Shown: positions 48,401-60,489 of the stretch, one piece after another
Layout of the letters: each line of letters begins with the position of its first letter
How positions within the stretch are numbered: position 1 is the first letter of the stretch
Source: Hydractinia symbiolongicarpus
Taxonomy: Eukaryota; Cnidaria; Hydrozoa; Anthoathecata; Hydractiniidae
NCBI RefSeq assembly: GCF_029227915.1
Contig: NC_079879.1
Location: 24,012,501-24,076,500 of the forward strand
Direction of reading: 5' to 3'
DNA length: 64,000 bases
Notes under the pieces: generated by a model
What the model was told of the DNA's origin: nothing
Seen by the model: only the letters and a program-made list of their open reading frames with translations
Database searches by the model: none
Translations under genes and position numbers: made by a program

Positions 48401-51400
48401 TCATGCAATCATATTTTCTACAACAACTTACAAAAGACGTTCCACATAAACCAATGTAACAGCCAACGACCAGTGGATGAAATACTGAAGACTGGCTAAA
48501 TTGGCCCTTGATTGCAACAAGAAGTTTTCCAACGTATTTGTCCAACTTTTCTTGATTATCTGGAATTTTAAATCAACATTTGAAAAATTGCTAATTATTT
48601 TTCATGCCTTACTTTAACCTGAACAGCATGTTATAGGATTTACGGCTTGTTTTCATTCGGCTGCATTTTCTAGCACAAAAAGTTTAAGAGTGTTCTGCTC
48701 TCGAACAGAAATCAATTTCTGACACACAAAATGACAAAATTGACATAATAATATGGCAACTGTTTCAAATTTTAATTTTGTTATATAAAAAGTAATTGTG
48801 TCCAGGAAAAAAAAGAATGTTTATATAATTTAAAAGTTGTTTCAAGAGACACATTGAAGGTACTTTTAACTTGTGAAAAAAAATATGATATGCTATTGTG
48901 TCACCAGGAAAACTTTATAAAGTATTTTAGAAATTGTTGATTCGAGAAAATTTATTAATAGTGTACTCGTTGTTTGTCATCTCGAATTATTTAACTTTAC
49001 GTGCTTATTTTAGATTTTTGCTGATGATTGGTGAAAGTATGAATAGGTCAAAATACACAAATGGAATTGGCTCTTTGCTTTTTTTGAATAGAAAAATAAT
49101 GTCTCTGAAAGCAGAATGAATTCAACTTTGTCACTGAGCTCAGTAGCTGCTCTTAAGAACAAAAGAACTCTCAACCAGTAATAATTTCGTCCATGCACTA
49201 ACTGTTCAGTTAAGCATTTTAGGCTTTAGCAGAAAATAAAGATCAGGTAAAAATCAGATAAAAACAGTGTAACAATTGGATTTCCAAAATTCTGAAGACT
49301 ACATTGTTTTAGATTGAGAATGATTTGGGCTACATCATGGTACCAAATATAGACCATCAAGATCTTGCCTTAGCCACAGATTGCAACTTAAATTTCAAAT
49401 TTATCTTGTGAAATCATGCAAAGAGATTAGTATTTTTACAGAGACAAAAACTTACTTTTTACAACCTGCAGGTAAAATTCAAGAATTTTCCAAGATAAAT
49501 TCACAGAGCTTTCATTTTCATCATTCAATGTTTTTTCAATGCATGAATACAAACGTGTTTGCACGTAACTACTTTGTAGCCACATCATGATAAACTCATC
49601 GTCCTGATATTTGAATACCTGAGGAGTAAACAATGACAAGGTCTATACATACCATACAGCTGTATATCCTTGACGTTGGTTTATATTTTTTGACATGCTA
49701 CTGTTTGGAGTTTGGTCATATATGTCAATAGAATGTGTTGCAAACCTACTTAACTCAGTCAGCAAAAACCCTGAGAACAGATTCACCAAAAATTTGCAAT
49801 AAAAATGCAACAACTTGGTTAGTTTTAATATTTAAGTATCAATAGCAAAAAAGTAGAGAATTTGTAAAATTGTGGACAATTAAATAAAATACCTCTGAGA
49901 GCAAAATCAAGAATTTTGTCGCATTGGAAGTGCATGTTTCCTGTATGTAGAAAAAATAATACGTAACTATGTTATTTTTAAGAGACAAAGTTTAACTTTT
50001 AATGCAATGTCAAAAAAACAAATTAACATACCTGAAATGTAACGTCAAGGAACTCCCCCTTTTTATTTCCATGTAAGAGATGCACTAATTTTACCACAAG
50101 GACTTCAATGTTGTTATTAAAAGTAGTATCTACACACAGTGACAGACAGACCGTTTTAAAGAAGTTCACACAAATGTCATAATCATCAGTGATCAGATTT
50201 GTACCAGTACTGCTTTCGCAACATGTGGTAGTTTGGGTTTGAATTGTAACAAATTTCAAGAGATCTTTGTCCATCGTTCTAATCAAGATATCATTAAAGT
50301 GTTTACCAACACCCAGATTGTTGTTTTTAAAGATTTCGTGAATATAACAAGCTAGTACGTTACAAACAAATTCAAACAAAGCACCACCAAATTTCTCCTT
50401 TATGGTTTTTATTGGCTCAATATCTTGATCTTGAACACCAGCTTTGAAATTATTTTCCTCACAGAAACAAAACAATAAATCAATTAATGATTCATAAAAG
50501 TTTTTCTCATTGCCAGAAAATCTTTCATCCACAATTACAATTTCTTTTAAAACACTCCACAAATTTTGCTGCACTTCTTGAAGACCCTTGGACAAAGCCT
50601 GTTCGTTAATTGACAGAAAAAGTCCCTTCAGTTCTTTAAACAGAGCGCCATACCACATCTGACGTTTACTTGACCCACAAAATGTTGCGGTCAATACTGT
50701 TTGTAACTAAAACATACAAAAATAAATTTTGTATATTTTTAAAATTGATCTTTGTCTAATATAACAACAAAATATGTAAAACAACAAAAATCCTGTTGCA
50801 ATGAAAACCTTAAGGAAACTTTTTTTATGAAAATATATTTAATAGATATTATACGAAGAGCCACCAAATTTAAACACAAAACCCTGCTAGTTTAAAATCT
50901 TAACCCGATCCACAACTTAAATAGGGTTACGTTAGAGCAAACCAACAATTAATCATGCTTTTTGAATAGACAACATGTTGAACTAGCTGACAATACTTCA
51001 AAAAAATATTACAGACACATAATTATTTACCTGTGTTGCAATCAAGTATTCCACAAGTTCTTTGTTACATGCATGGGTTAAAAGCAAGTACTTATAACAT
51101 TCCATGTAAGATTTCATAATAATGTTTGTATCCGATGCAGTCAAAACGTCCTGTTTCAAAAATAATCCCTCAAAAAAGTTGTTGAAAAATTCCTCATAGA
51201 AACCAGTTCCATCACCTATGACCTGTAATGCAAAAAGGTACAAACATTTGTGAGTTATGCTTAGAACACATAATTTTAAAGCTACGTCCATGCAAATTAC
51301 AACTCAAACAACGTTGAAATGGATTCAGTTTTGTTTTTCTAAGCAATTCATTCCATTTAGTGAACAACAACCATTTTTATTGAGATATAAAAATTTGTTG

Positions 51401-54400
51401 TTTAACCTTAGTCTTTTAACATAGAATTCACTCTTTGGAAAAAGTGCTTTTCAATAACAACATGTTAAGGTTTTTTGAATCATTTTCTAGTTTTGTCAAA
51501 AAAAAAAAGGCAAAATACAATGATTAGACATCAGTTCAGGTACCATTAAGTACAATACCTGAGTTGGTATGTTACTGAGAAATGGAAGCAAGTTCGGATA
51601 AACAGTATTAATATTTCCATAGCCACAGTTTTTTAACAATTTCCACAGTTTAGGTAAAACAGCTTTTCTACTGTTTACGTGATCCCAGCAGTTCTAAAAA
51701 AAAACAGAATTTAAACTTTTACTTCTCGCAGCATTTTACAGTTGCATGCTTCATAGTTTTCAATGACAAAAAATACAACCTAACACTGTAAAGTCATCCT
51801 TTTTAATTAATGTAAGCAAATAAAGATGTGTTAATACAATTTTTCCTAAGTGAGAGGTAAATCACAAAACACTTGTTCTTAATTTCTCTTCTAGTTTGCT
51901 GCTTTTAGCTGCATTAACCACAATATTGACCTTAAACTAGAAGAATATAAACACCTTGACAAATACTAAAAATGATATTTTGGGCTCAGGCAGTTAGACA
52001 CACACAGCATTATAACAGTACTAAATTCTTGATACATCATCATCACTGCAGATAAAATAGTACATAAAATGAGTGACTAAAGTGTTATTTTTATTAATCT
52101 CATTATTACTATTATTTTTTTACCCAGGATAGCCTCTTCAGTTCCTATTGGTACTGCTATCAACGAGGGTCCTGCCAAGGGGGTCCTAGCGCATTTAAAG
52201 CTCCCATTTGAGCTACGAAAGTCGTGGGAAGCACAGCAATCGCTCAACTAGACAACCGCCTAAGATATCAATCCTATTCTCGTGCTGAGCGCTAAGCAGA
52301 AAGGATAGATTCACACTTTTATAGTCTCTGGCATGACTCGGCCGGGGTTTGAACCCAAGACCTCCCGCACTGAAAGCGAACGCTCTACCACAAGGCTATC
52401 AGTCGGTCATCAGTCATAACAAACTCTTTTTTACAGTCTTACTAATAAAAATACCAACATATAGCTACCAAACTTGCGTAAGATTGAGAAACAGAGACAG
52501 ACGTACATACTGTTTACTATTAAGCTTGCTGGCCAGCCTGATCCCAGATCTCAACCCTTGGAGGTTGTTTAAAGAGAAAAACGCAAGTAAAAATAAGATT
52601 TGTACAGAAATCTAGAACATTACCATGAGATACAATTACAGAAACAAAAATTTTGATGTTCAGTCCAATATGACTTTAAATTCCCTATTACATACTTCTG
52701 AAAGGCATATAAAAAAACTTGTAAAATCCTTACTAACTGAAGGCTAAAAAGTTGGTTTAGGATGGATGTGATTGTCACAAATGACTCATTGATACAAATT
52801 ATTCTTAAGAAAACACACAAACCTTGAATGTTGTCAAGCATAGAAGAACAGCATCCCAAAAGCCCTTGATAACGATAGGTTCTTGTTCATCAAGGTTTGA
52901 CAAGATGGCTGGAGAAGATTGATTCAATGTGTCATTTAACACCTCTGGAATATGTTGAAAACAAGTTGATACTAATGTGTAGAATGAACTTCGAATCTAT
53001 TAAAGAAGTGTGAGCGCATAGTGTATAAGATACAAAAAAATACATCTGCAAGTACCAACATATCAGTCAGTAAAAAAAGGATCAAAATATGAGGAACAGC
53101 TTCAGCAATTGTGTTTAAGAAACTTTATACATAACTTTATACATTTTTTTCATACCATAGGAGAGCTGTTACGTGCATATTTCCAGAACTTTTTTTCTGA
53201 AAACAAGCCTTTAAGATCATTATCCAACTTCTTAACATCGGCTGAGAATACTTCAATAAAATATTGCAGTGCAAGAAATGAACTAGACATAAATCGAACA
53301 TATTTTGCCTCTCTTTCTTCTACTGGAACAACCCTAAATTAAAACACATAATTAACAAACAGAAAACCTTTATAGCTGTAAAGAAATTAAAATTTTCCTT
53401 TCAACAATTTTTTGCAGCAATTTGGTATATGCTAATACCTTTCCTTCAGATAAAAATGATAAATTGCCATTGCCTGCCTTTCGCTATTGCGCAGCTAAGC
53501 TACCATTTTGCGTGACAGACAGACAGACAGACATATACAGGCATTATAATATAGATTATTTAACGTTAATAGGTTAATTTAAATTAAGGAAGCTATTGCA
53601 ATGCACTTATAAGTTTGAAACTGCACAACTTGGAAACAGGTGGACTTCATCTCCTGCATGGGGAACCACCTGGGACCAATGTTAGACTAATTTGTTAAAG
53701 TTGGGTCAACCCAGCCATTTCGGAACATAATGGTTGATGATGTCATCAAAACACCTTTAAACCACATTTTTGTAACCATTCGCTAAAAGCACATGATCCT
53801 ATAAATCTTCTTAATCAGCATTTAAAGTTCTGCACAATAACTGCAATGGGTTAACGAATTCTAGAACACTTTTTTGTTTGTCGATGGGTCATTACTAATA
53901 TTGCTCATTAAAATTGAAATTTAGGGATCTTTTCCATTTTTTCTTCCTAAGTGGATTTTTTTACGGGCTTATCGACTATATAATAATGCGACAAAGTTGA
54001 TGTGTGACAGGCAAAATGAATGTGTTCATATCCCTATAATGTAGCCGAAAAAGTTATTTCTCAAATGTTAATTGACAAGTTAAAAGGGAAGTTAACCCAA
54101 TCATTATTATTTGATATTCGTAAAAGAAGCATTAACAACTTCAAAATTGTTATTACCTTTTTATACTTCTAACAGAAAAAAAAGCTTTCTCTTTCAAAAT
54201 TTTGACCACATTAAAAGTAAAAAAAGCTACGAAGTTTATAATGCAAATGTGTTCAGTCCTGTGAAAAGAAAACAGCATTGCTAAGTCTAAATAAACACCA
54301 ATTCTAGACTTTCACCATCGACTTTCGATGATTGTTCCAAGTATTATAAACTGGGTATAATACTTATAATAAGTTGTTCCTCCGAAACATTTTCCGCCGA

Positions 54401-57074
54401 AACTTTAAGCTCTTAATGTCTGATTAAGCAGAGTTTGGACATGCAAATAAAAGTACTGTTTTTACTGTAATGTAAGTGCATATTAGTTAAACTGTAAATG
54501 GCGACAATATAAATGCAAACACGTTAAAATAAATACAACTTACTTTGGATCACTTAATGTCTCAGGAGTTTCTTTTAAAAGTTGATTTTGTAATGACTAA
54601 ATAAAAAAGAATAATAATTAACGATGATGAAAATAAAAATACAGTATGTACACCCTTAAAACGTTTTAAAAACAATATTTTAAACTACAAAAATTTTATT
54701 GACATTTTTTGCCTTTTAAAAGAATTCGATTCCTCGAAAATTATGCAAACAATAAGGCGGTGACAAAAAATTTGTTTAAAACTAAATTTTTTTTCAAAAT
54801 ATAAATATCTTACCCCCAATAATTCATGTTTACAAAAAGCCAAGACTTCTTTTTTCTTTTTCTCGGGAAAAACTTCATCAAAAGATAACTTAGCAGCAGT
54901 GGCAGCAGGACTGTACACATCAAAAGTAGCCATCAACCAATTTGTGATTATAAATTTTAAATGGGGTGCTAAGTCACGTCCTGCTTTTGTAGCTATCTGG
55001 TGATGGACTTGCTGGGTTGCTTCACGAATTCGATGGTCAAAATCCTTAAAAAGAGAGTTTAGCACATTTGACAAGATTTTTCCCATGTGTAAATAAGCAT
55101 CATTTACTGCAGAAAACATTAAAAACAAAGACTTGCAATCGTTATAAACTCTGCCACATATAAACTCTGCCACATAAGTAAATTATAATGATGCCTAAAC
55201 AATTAAATTGGATTATAAATTGGTTTATAAAAAGAAAAATTTCATAAAGCAAAAACATCTACCAAGCATCAAATAGAAAATGACATTTAACCAATTTACT
55301 TGTACATATATAATATTATTCTTTATAGGGAGATCCGAAATACTCCACCACATAATAACAAAAATTAAAAAAATATAAAAATCTAGTCAAATTGTACTTA
55401 CATGTGTTAATTTATTGTAAATTCTTGGCCAGAAACTAATAATGTTTTTGATAACTTCATTATCCTTCTCCTTACACAATGACATAAATTCTTGGATAGC
55501 CTCAACAAAAAATAAATAAAAATAATAAATGATAATGATCAAACATATTAATCAATGCATATAAGTTATATGCGCAGTGATCTTTGTTCATGCCTGTTCA
55601 TATCACGTTCTTCATGAACTTAAAGAATGTGTCCATGTTTATATCTGCTCTTAAGTGATACATTGGGTCTCACAGTTGCCAGACACCTTGATTTGTCTTA
55701 AATGCCAATTTTTCATTTCCAAAAACATCTGGATATAAAATTATATTGTTTTTGCTCATGCACAACTTTTAATTGAGTTGGTTTAGTGGTGTTTTCTATT
55801 TTTCCTTACTTGTTATATCGGTCCACATAGGATAAAGTTATATAAAATTTGTGTATAATAAAAAGCTTTACAGTAATAAGAAATTCATTTTCAGCTCATT
55901 GCTGCTGATTTAGTTACACATCTTTTTGGCTTTTTGAGCAGCTTGCAGCATGTACCCTATATCTTTTGATTTTCCCTGCTTCTATATTTAACAAATTTTG
56001 TCTAATCACTCTCAAATTTGAACACTCTTGACTACAACCACAGTTTATAAAAGCATTAAACTGAAGATACATTGACTTCACTGAGGTAAACTGATTGTCT
56101 ATTGATCCTTTTGCAGACTTTTCAGCTTAACCATGAAAGTTTTCATTTTACAGTGACGGAAAGATCTATATGTTGTAACAGGTACGAGAGAAAGAGTTAG
56201 AAGACACAAAAAATGATGTATATACAAAATTACTTCATTTTTTTTAGAATATTATATAGAACACGCAGTAACAATGTTGGTTTACCTTCAGTCGTGTTAC
56301 AGAATCTTTTTTTGTCATTTTCCTTAACAGCATTCTCAGATCTCCATCCAATTCATTGTCATCTGGTTTGGACTGTGGCACATATCCATAAGTATTACCT
56401 GCTAAATTAGAGAATCCAATAAAGCCACCTTGCTGTATGAATTCAGCTGCTCGACTACTGCTAGATGGCTAAATAAGGGAAATAAATAATGCATTAAATT
56501 ATTATAAAATTCTTTGTAACAGTTGTTATTAACAAGTGAGCAGTGTGTGTATAAGTGGTGATGGTTAATGAGCAAGTATAATATTTAGTTCAAATTTCTT
56601 TACAGGTAATCCTTCAAACAATATATGTGCCACTGTTGTCCCTAAAAACTACCTGAGGATAGAAAAAAATTGCCAGCTAATATATATTTCTTTTTACATA
56701 CAGCAAATATAAAAAAAATCTGATAAAATATATAAACAATTGGATTTACAAAAGTTATATATAGCTAGCTCTCCAGTTATTTTAAATTTTTTTCCTCTTA
56801 TCATAAATGAATTTCACATGCAAATACGTTTTGTGCCTTTTATCAAACAAGCTGCTTTTGCCACTATCTTTTTGCACTTATTATTTTGCACTAACAGATT
56901 TTTGGCGTCATAATGGGTATAAATTTATTTAATTAATGAATATATATATAGTACAATTTGTCAATTTGTCTACAACACATTATATTATATTTGAGTAAAA
57001 ACATGTATTCAAACATTCGAACATTAACTAACCTTTGCATTCCCTTTTGTTCGTTGTGCATTCTTCCCACTCAT
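34887..57074 (-). CDS. LTN1: Listerin, E3 ubiquitin ligase of ribosome quality control
   Basis: Twenty-eight exons, every junction in phase, about 1589 residues (human about 1766). Exons: 57074-57033, 56468-56286, 55500-55402, 55044-54814, 54596-54544, 53333-53156, 52996-52823, 51693-51559, 51222-51031, 50706-50032, 49940-49893, 49618-49466, 49201-49135, 48559-48432, 48281-48218, 46964-46832, 46722-46593, 46522-46391, 46311-46229, 45621-45368, 44990-44674, 44272-44161, 43521-43308, 39404-39073, 38652-38523, 38315-38033, 37017-36850, 34946-34887. Listerin binds the 60S subunit with NEMF and ubiquitylates stalled nascent chains. The N terminus [14 protein letters not shown] and the block [14 protein letters not shown] are listerin hallmarks; the middle is HEAT/ARM-like helices; the end has an RWD domain and a RING. 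Exon 13 (weak donor CTCA|gtgaca) and the start of exon 21 are the least certain; a missed small exon in the 4-kb intron after exon 23 is possible. Confidence 0.93.
39840..42020 (+). pseudogene. Decayed coding-like segments in a listerin intron
   Basis: Plus-strand protein-like stretches in shifting frames, opposite to the host gene: [20 protein letters not shown] (about 39855-39915), [20 protein letters not shown] (about 40000-40060), [18 protein letters not shown] (about 41143-41197), [17 protein letters not shown] (about 41250-41300) and [20 protein letters not shown] (about 41895-41955). They suggest an old mobile-element gene or a pseudogene of unknown family. No start, stop or terminal repeats are identified. 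Confidence 0.35.
43066..43250 (-). repeat. SINE-like repeat with TTA microsatellite tail
   Basis: An ATT/TTA run (43066-43090) is followed by a body with ATAGCCACTTCAGTG and TATCAATGTGGGTCCTG. The same order of words, beside a similar ATT-rich run, occurs at 52101-52190, so the two copies share a 3' tail. No tRNA-like promoter box is visible in this copy. It lies in a listerin intron. Confidence 0.5.
43552..43660. repeat. CAAA/ACAA-rich simple repeat
   Basis: Imperfect A/C-rich run with about eight CAAA units at its right end (43625-43656), within listerin intron 22. On the minus strand it makes an open stretch of Val/Cys/Leu/Phe that is not coding. Confidence 0.8.
52101..52408 (-). repeat. 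tRNA-derived SINE
   Basis: Read on the minus strand it begins with a tRNA-like head. A perfect B box GGTTCAAACCC lies at 52355-52345, and a near-consensus A box (TAGCCTTGTGG) lies about 50 nt upstream. A body of about 200 bp and an ATT-rich tail (52101-52125) follow. The spacing of the boxes is right for an internal RNA polymerase III promoter. It is in listerin intron 7 in the same orientation as the gene. Confidence 0.75.
53463..53555 (-). mobile_element. Helitron-like element, partial second copy
   Basis: On the minus strand it starts TCTATATTATAATGCCTGTA, followed by a GTCT repeat and CAAAATGGTAGCTTAGCTGC, closely matching the plus-strand copy at 28053. The 3' hairpin part is missing or diverged. 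A (GACA)n microsatellite at 53517-53535 is part of it. Confidence 0.5.
53580..54040. repeat. Dispersed repeat, copy 2
   Basis: Diverged copy of 26505-27010, with the same ordered words. It lies next to the Helitron-like fragment and ends near a stretch reading ATAATGCGACAAAGTTGATG. It is in a listerin intron (intron 5). Confidence 0.5.
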
Positions 57075-58670
57075 TATGTCTGCATATATAACAATAAATA
57101 TAAAATTTATATATAATTCTTTGAAAGGTCACCTCAGACGTTGTAGTAAAACTAAATAAGGATGTATCATTCTTGTTTAGTTCTAACCATATAATTATTC
57201 ACAAAAATGACATACATTAAATTTAAAGAAATATTAATTTTAATGTCCTTTTACTACTGAGAGATTATATTTCCATGTTCAGTCTCATCCTTATAAAAAC
57301 TTCCCGGCTAGAATCTGAATCACTGTCAGCATTTGCAGACTTTTTTTCTGGAAGGCCACAGTTTCTTAGTGGGAACTTATTTTGTTAAAACTGTCACGTG
57401 AAAGAATTTATTTATTTATTTATCAAATACTTATACAGGATTGCCAATTCAGATTATATACAAATATAAAATTCTGCTATAAAAATATGGATCCTGTGAA
57501 AAATAAAATTGTCAAAAATTGTTGTTTAAGAAGAAAAGAGACTTTAAAACCAAAATAGCATAACAATCTATTATATATATACTTATCTTCAGGTACAATA
57601 TAAAAAAACCCAGAGGATATTACCCTAGGTCACAGCTAAGTCAGTGAAATTATCTGGAAGTTTACGTAACAAGCCCCACATTTAGGGGAGTTTTGGAATA
57701 ATTTGTATAAGTTCGGGAGTTATCAGCAAAAAGTGCAAATTTTCAAAAAATCACCCAAGCTGGCACTCAGCAGGAATTTTTGGCGAGTCGGGAACCCTAA
57801 TTCATTTGTTTTAGAATAGCAAAGATCCTGTAGTTGTAGTCCCTTTGAACATCGTGATTGATTTCCAATTTTAAAGTTGCACATTTTGCGCTGAAAAGTC
57901 ACTTCAGACACAGTACGCAAAAAATATTTTCTTTAAAATACGTCAGTAGGTAAAATTTTAATCTAGAGGTCATCAGTGGAACTGGACACCTGAAAGTGAA
58001 CACCTTCTTTAGAGAGTTATAAACTAGATGCTATCAGATAGCCCGCACCTTTGTATAACCCGCATAAAATGTCAATCAATGTGTTTTACTAACCCGCACC
58101 TTTGCATAACCCGCATTATGTTAAGCAAAAAAATTCAGCATATTTTTACTTACCCTAATCACTTTATAGACATGTGCGTGTGTTCTGTTTTTTCATGCTG
58201 TAGACAAGTGGGGGACGATTAAACTCGTGAACCCCAAACACAAGAACCAAGTGTCTGAACTAGCGAATCTCTTAGTCTTAACTTCCTTGACTTCAATTGC
58301 CAAAATAATAATGAATTAAAATTAATTCGAAAAGTCGATCTTCTGCTAATGCCGACAGTACTGAATCAGACACTACTGTTTTTTTTTTATTAGTAGACAT
58401 TAGTTTCAGCCAATAATACCTCTTGCTTCCTTCGATTAAACAAACAAACAAATAAAAAACCATTCTATCAGGTTCTATAGTAAAATCTCTGTTTTTTATG
58501 TATATTTAAGTTTTTTTGGCATAAAAATAAACAACATAATACAGTACAGTCTGAATGTAATCTAACGCGGACGCAAAACTCGCATGAATAGTTACACAGA
58601 ACAATAACATTGCGATAGCAATCTATTTTGCGCAAATTCTTTTGAAAATTTAAATTGCAGTAATTAAGCG
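57075..58670. other. Upstream of listerin: no gene recognised
   Basis: The first few hundred bases beyond 57074 on the minus strand should hold the listerin promoter, but no clear core element is seen. Around 58035-58115 the word TAACCCGCACCTTTG is repeated twice; related words make up the 17-bp array at 60353. The remainder is AT-rich. Confidence 0.45.
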
Positions 58671-58890
58671 TTTTTTTTAGATCGGATTTTAAAAGTTTAA
58701 AAACAAAAAGCGGCAATAGAAATGACTTTTTAGATCGCTTTTTAAAAGTTGAAAAACGAACAGCGGCGATAGAAATGTTTTTTTAAATCGCATTTTAAAA
58801 GTTTATAAACGAAAAGCGGCGATAGAAATGTTTTTTTAGATCGCTTTTTAAAAGTTTAAAAACGAACAGCGGCGATAGAAATGTTTTTTT
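58671..58890. repeat. 53-bp tandem repeat, four copies
   Basis: The word GATCG (or AATCG) recurs at 58680, 58733, 58786 and 58839, exactly 53 bp apart, each followed by a T/A-rich stretch and GCGGCGATAGAAATG or close variants. The repeats are about 85-95 percent alike by eye. Confidence 0.85.
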
Positions 58891-59269
58891 ATATCACGGA
58901 TTGTCTGTAACAGCAATGTAAGGAACGTTCTTTTCTAATGTTTATAGAATTTTGTTATCTATTTATATCTCAGCAATCACAGTGTGCATAATAAAATGAA
59001 TGGCAGCAATGAGGAGGAGATAGTTGTGTGTGTCTTATTAATTGTATTTTATATTTATTTTTGATACTTTCGGTGGCCACCTGTTGCTCGAAGGTAGCGA
59101 AGACAATAAAAGAAAATTATTATCTATACTTTAATTTTAACTTTTTTTAAAATTTTTAACAGGAATTATTAATTCAGTCCTGGGCACTAGGTTGTGAAAT
59201 ATGTGTCAATTAAACATAAAAATGATACCTGCTATATTGCTCTATTACCAAAAGCAAATCATTTCAATG
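58891..59269. other. Between tandem array and hAT MITE: nothing recognised
   Basis: AT-rich DNA with no supported gene, no tRNA-like box and no clear repeat border. Confidence 0.45.
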
Positions 59270-60126
59270 CAACCCTTAAAATTAGCGTCGGCATTCGGCA
59301 CTGCCGATATAATTGCTGACGTAAAATATAAAGATACCGCTGTTGCGTTGGCAAAAAAATTGCCAACGCAATTTGGTTGTGAAATTTTTAAATAACAATA
59401 ATTTTGCTTTTGTTTGAGCTTCTTTCACTTAATGTGACTACAAAATAATTAAATTCGATTTTCAGTAAGTTAGGCCACTAGGCTGAACTGAAGCGTCACC
59501 AAAATCAAAAAGCTTATAAATGCTAAAATTAAAAATGGTTGTTGTTATTATGAAGAACGTAAGGTATAGAGAACATTAAAGTTGCGGCCTCTTTCCTTCA
59601 TGCTGACACTCTTATGCTTGGCTGGTGTATTACACTGAGACTCAAACAAACATTTGGAACCATGCCACATGTCAGTCCACCTTCATCGTCACAGAAAATA
59701 CTGCAAGAAAAATGCGCACCCATGCAAGTAAAATATAACAATTGAGTCTCCTGTACACTTTTGCTTCATGTTAAACTGTGCCGGTGACAAGCATTTTTGA
59801 AGCATGCACCGGCAACTTTTGCGATATACAACCTAATGATGCCCTAACCTAATTAATTAATCTCGAAACATAAAAAGCCAGTTGGCAGTGGACTTTTAAA
59901 TTAACAAAGTTCATCATCCAGAAGTTATGCCAATTCCCATTTATCACCGTCTTAGGAGATCAATGCATCGAAATTATGAGAGGTCTACCTCTAATGAAAC
60001 TTGAATGACAAAAGTTATTGCCAGCTGAAAAATTTCACTAAAAAAAAATTGCCAACGCAAATCAGTTGAAATGTATCTTACGTCGGTTTTATTGCCGACC
60101 TAAAAAAAATCTAATTTCAAGGGCTG
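59270..60126. mobile_element. hAT MITE related to the element at 9150
   Basis: 857 bp. The left end CAACCCTTAAAATTAG and the right end, read inverted, CAGCCCTTGAAATTAG match each other and the ends of the intact hAT element (CAACCCTTTTAATT). CAATG lies just outside both ends. Subterminal GTCGGCA and TTGCCGAC words also match. No transposase is encoded, so it could be cross-mobilised by the enzyme at 9622-12161. Confidence 0.75.
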
Positions 60127-60352
60127 CAATGTGCTCAATGGGATTGCGAAATAGATTAGAATTACATTCAACACAAAAGAAAAAAGTGTAAAAAAAATTA
60201 AATCATGTAGTTGAAGTAAGATTACGTAGATATAGGATTGCGCATGCAGTTATATTAATGTATGCATTTTATCCCGTTGGTACTATTTTCTTCATTGAAT
60301 GTATAAACTTTAAATTTCGCAATAAATGACGAATATAAAACTTATCACATAT

Positions 60353-60428
60353 CCTGCACCACAATATAACCTGCACCACAATATAACCTGCACCACAATA
60401 TAACCCGCACCACAATATAACCTGCACC
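60353..60428. repeat. 17-bp tandem repeat, about 4.5 copies
   Basis: The unit CCTGCACCACAATATAA is repeated with only one changed base (CCCGCACC in unit 4). A palindromic patch ATAACCCGGGGGTTAT follows at about 60455-60470. It is non-coding. Confidence 0.9.
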
Positions 60429-60489
60429 AACGATGGAACTCGTAAAAATCAACTTATAACCCGGGGGTTATATACCGGGAAATACGGTA

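Noticed and set aside
52340-52405. Possible functional tRNA gene on the minus strand
   Set aside because: Promoter boxes are good but the acceptor and anticodon stems do not pair properly and a SINE body with an ATT tail follows, so it is a tRNA-derived SINE head.
60353-60428. CRISPR-like regular repeats
   Set aside because: The 17-bp units are directly adjacent without spacers, in an animal genome; it is a simple tandem array.
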